DNA from: Clostridia bacterium
GTDB lineage: Bacteria > Bacillota > Clostridia > Christensenellales > Borkfalkiaceae
Reading direction: 5' to 3'
DNA length: 42,216 bases
Assembly: GCA_014804995.1 (NCBI GenBank)
Contig: JAAUYS010000167.1
Location: forward strand, 1-42,216
Shown: in pieces, positions 40,496 through 42,216 of the stretch
Numbering within the stretch: position 1 is the first letter of the stretch
Layout: each line of letters opens with the position of its first letter
The notes under the pieces: generated by a model
The model's database searches: none
What the model saw: only the letters and a program-made list of their open reading frames with translations
Told to the model about the DNA's origin: nothing
Program-made: the position numbers and the translations under genes

Positions 40496-41239
40496 TTAAG
40501 ACTTCCGATACTCTGCAAAGATATTAGTGGTCATGGTCTGCTGTTTGAACAATTCTATTATTTTTACGCTATAAACATTGACGGTGCCATAAGTGGAGTC
40601 TTGTGCCTTTCTTATCTCCTCATTCATTACCCTTGAGAGCGCAGATAAATGCTTTCCGATTTTCCTATACACATTGGGAATACTCACATCATAATAATTC
40701 GGCAACCAGTCTATAGCCTTGACCTGTTTCCAGTAAGTCGCATTTCCTACTTCTTCCCGCAGATACTCATTATCCTCCGTCAATATTTTATTTTCCTCAA
40801 GAGCTTTCATCTTGGCTTCGTATTCATCAGCCCATGCCCTTGCTGCCTCCACCGGATTAGTGAAGTCTAGCAATTCAACTTTCTGCAATGAGTAGCTTCC
40901 TGTCTTGCGGATTTCCGGCAAAACCTTCTCACATACCCATTGCCGAAACTGAATTGCAGTAGGTAAATTACTGCGGAATATTAGAGCATACACATCCGAT
41001 TCAGGTATAATATTGATACCACGGGGGCTGTCGGTGAAAGGTTGCGAATCACCTCCTTTCAATAATTCCACATAGTTACAATGTGCGCTTACGGCGTCTT
41101 TAGGAATTGAATACCCCAAAGCAGCGGCTACATCATTCGCTACAAACCACGGCTCACCATCCCGAATAAGCACGCGAACCTTTCCAAATTCAGGATTTTC
41201 AAAAAGTTTAATTTCCTGCTTGACATTTTCCGGTAACAT
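40496..41239 (-). CDS. BRO-N antirepressor with C-terminal helical domain
   Basis: 247 residues from ATG 41239 (AAAGGAATATAATT upstream); the frame start at 41275 lacks a site. The N-terminal BRO-N domain shows KVRVLIRDGEPWFVANDVAA, ALGYSIPKDAVSAHC, INIIPESDVYALIFRSNLPT and AIQFRQWVCEKVLPEIRKTG. The C-terminal part (about 130-245) resembles a KilAC-like DNA-binding domain (EDNEYLREEVGNATYWKQVK, VSIPNVYRKIGKHLSALSRV). BRO-N antirepressors counter CI-type repressors or regulate late genes. It stands between terminase and portal, with terminators on both sides. Second antirepressor in the window. Confidence 0.85.
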   Translation of the reverse strand: MLPENVKQEIKLFENPEFGKVRVLIRDGEPWFVANDVAAALGYSIPKDAVSAHCNYVELLKGGDSQPFTDSPRGINIIPESDVYALIFRSNLPTAIQFRQWVCEKVLPEIRKTGSYSLQKVELLDFTNPVEAARAWADEYEAKMKALEENKILTEDNEYLREEVGNATYWKQVKAIDWLPNYYDVSIPNVYRKIGKHLSALSRVMNEEIRKAQDSTYGTVNVYSVKIIELFKQQTMTTNIFAEYRKS

Positions 41240-41277
41240 AATTATATTCCTTTGCATTGGTTGGTTGAAGCACATGC

Positions 41278-41328
41278 AGAAATGCCGCCAATGCTATCAG
41301 CATTTCTTGTGGTAAAGAATTGATAGCA
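41278..41328 (-). promoter_or_regulatory. structured leader of the BRO-N gene (pseudoknot-type inverted repeats)
   Basis: Minus-strand order: TGCTATCA (41328-41321), AGAAATGC (41307-41300), TGATAGCA (41299-41292), GCATTTCT (41285-41278). The first and third, and the second and fourth, are perfect 8-base complements, interleaved as in an H-type pseudoknot. AATGCT-GAT-AGCATT (41304-41290) is also a perfect palindrome. It lies 39-89 bases before the start codon. Could equally be operator DNA. Confidence 0.5.
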
Positions 41329-41330
41329 CA

Positions 41331-41365
41331 AAACCCCGCTGGCCGTCAACCTAGAAGCGGGGTTT
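41331..41365 (-). terminator. terminator between terminase and the BRO-N gene
   Basis: AAACCCCGCT and AGCGGGGTTT form a 10-bp stem with a 15-base loop. TTTTG follows on the minus strand and ATCTTTTTA on the plus strand. It ends the terminase transcript. GC-rich stem, moderate T-run in the minus direction. Confidence 0.7.
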
Positions 41366-41371
41366 ATCTTT

Positions 41372-42216
41372 TTACACAATCTTTATCAGCTTCTGTCTGT
41401 GATTTCTCACAATGTCCGCCACCCTGTCCTGATATGGGTCGTTTATAGCCCACCCTTTTGAAATCAAAAGGCAAGCATACTGGTTCGCATCTTGCAAATG
41501 GCTTGCCTCATTCTTTTCAGGCTGCGGAGTATAAGCCGCGTCTATGCTCCCCGCCGCCCGCAATCTTCTATATCTGTACTCGCTCTCAAATCCCCTTATG
41601 AGCAACTCACAAGTAGGCGATATGAGCAAGCCGCCAGTGTAAAGATTGAGCATATGCTCCACACACTGTATTCGTACCTTGGGAGTATTGTCTATCTCCG
41701 TAATAGCCGTAATGCCCACCGCCTCAAATCTCTCCCTCGGAGTTATGGCTTGCCATGAGTCCCTTGTATTGCTTGGGTCTATCGCCGCAATAACCGGACA
41801 GGTACTATATTTCTCTCGCAACAGCGGCACAAGACCGCCATAGAGAAACTGCTCAAAGCCCTCACCATCCATGTAAAGCTCATCAAGCACGCACCACATG
41901 CCATTCTGATTCTGCATCACCACTGCCGCTGGGTGAATACCAGACTGGTCCACGCCTATAATAATATTCTTGAATGGGATAGGCACAAGAGGCTGCTGCG
42001 CCACATGCCGTTTTCTGTTGAAGTTAGGATATACAGGCTTGCCATCTATTATTGGCACATCCATAAGACAGTAAAGATTCTGAACCAAATCCTCCCTGCC
42101 CGTTCTCAAATGCGTCTCAATCTGGTCCCTGTAGTATCTCTTTCCCCTTTCCTCTGGAGGAAAATCCGGCGGGTCATCCGGCCTTTCAGACCCAAGATTG
42201 TAAAGATTCTCGGCGC
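41372..42216 (-). CDS. terminase large subunit, C-terminal part (cut by window end)
   Basis: The frame runs from the stop at 41372 to the right edge without interruption; the true start and the ATPase domain lie beyond the window. Visible: IIIGVDQSGIHPAAVVMQ (a D/G motif of the RNase H-like nuclease domain), the following strand with WCVLDELYMDG, VIAAIDPSNTRDSW (second acidic motif), and a third acidic region near SHLQDANQYACLLISKGW. These are the nuclease features of large terminase proteins, which cut and translocate DNA into the prohead through the portal. A leucine codon (TTG) at 42109 is not the likely start because the frame continues upstream. Confidence 0.8.
   Translation of the reverse strand, partial: AENLYNLGSERPDDPPDFPPEERGKRYYRDQIETHLRTGREDLVQNLYCLMDVPIIDGKPVYPNFNRKRHVAQQPLVPIPFKNIIIGVDQSGIHPAAVVMQNQNGMWCVLDELYMDGEGFEQFLYGGLVPLLREKYSTCPVIAAIDPSNTRDSWQAITPRERFEAVGITAITEIDNTPKVRIQCVEHMLNLYTGGLLISPTCELLIRGFESEYRYRRLRAAGSIDAAYTPQPEKNEASHLQDANQYACLLISKGWAINDPYQDRVADIVRNHRQKLIKIV

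Noticed and set aside
1-42216. Diversity-generating retroelement
   Set aside because: No reverse transcriptase motif (YxDD context) or template/variable repeat pair seen near the fibre genes.
1-42216. tRNA, rRNA, integrase or att sites
   Set aside because: No cloverleaf, no tyrosine or serine recombinase signature, no flanking repeats seen by eye; a formal search could still find a weak tRNA.

Overview
The window is part of a tailed double-stranded DNA bacteriophage (or prophage) genome. The evidence is a contiguous head and tail morphogenesis block on the minus strand: terminase large subunit, portal, scaffold-like protein, major capsid protein, head-tail adaptors, a beta-propeller tail protein, a tail fibre and very large internal virion proteins. 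There is no tape measure, tail tube or sheath gene, so a short-tailed (podovirus-like) virion is the best guess. No integrase, lysis cassette, tRNA, CRISPR array or reverse transcriptase is visible. The host cannot be fixed from this sequence; Shine-Dalgarno sites are strong (AGGAG type), so it is a bacterium.

Layout. Positions 1-15303, plus strand: early/replication region. It opens with small unknown genes separated by RNA-type hairpins. A three-gene AAA+ (MoxR/CbbQ-like) / DUF3150-like / CobT-type VWA module follows at 1747-5584, with a 44-residue protein tucked inside it. Next comes a tightly packed nucleic-acid set: MazG-like protein, Cas4/RecB-like Fe-S nuclease, Lar-like zinc-ribbon protein, VRR-NUC nuclease, SNF2-type helicase, a HTH-like protein, a P/Q-rich protein possibly involved in DNA binding, and a 1013-residue primase-helicase.

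Positions 15284-42216, minus strand: late region, reading right to left from terminase (cut by the window edge) to the internal virion proteins. An AT-rich six-helix membrane protein ends the late operon and overlaps the primase gene tail-to-tail by 20 bp. Two antirepressor-like genes (AntA/AntB type at 29570-30346, BRO-N type at 40496-41239) sit inside the late operon as separate cassettes, each bracketed by coding-strand terminator hairpins and each with an elaborate inverted-repeat leader.

How it works together (inference): the early strand supplies a AAA+/VWA remodelling machine, nucleases and helicases for genome replication, recombination and host interference. The late strand builds the capsid, packages DNA through terminase and portal, attaches a short tail with a propeller and collagen-like/fibre appendages, and loads large ejection proteins. 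The antirepressors probably answer to a repressor outside the window. Most open to new biology are the AAA+/DUF3150/VWA module with its HExxH motif, the structured antirepressor leaders (loop-bulge complementarity in one, pseudoknot topology in the other), the twin GAAA-tetraloop hairpins, and the late operon studded with terminators.
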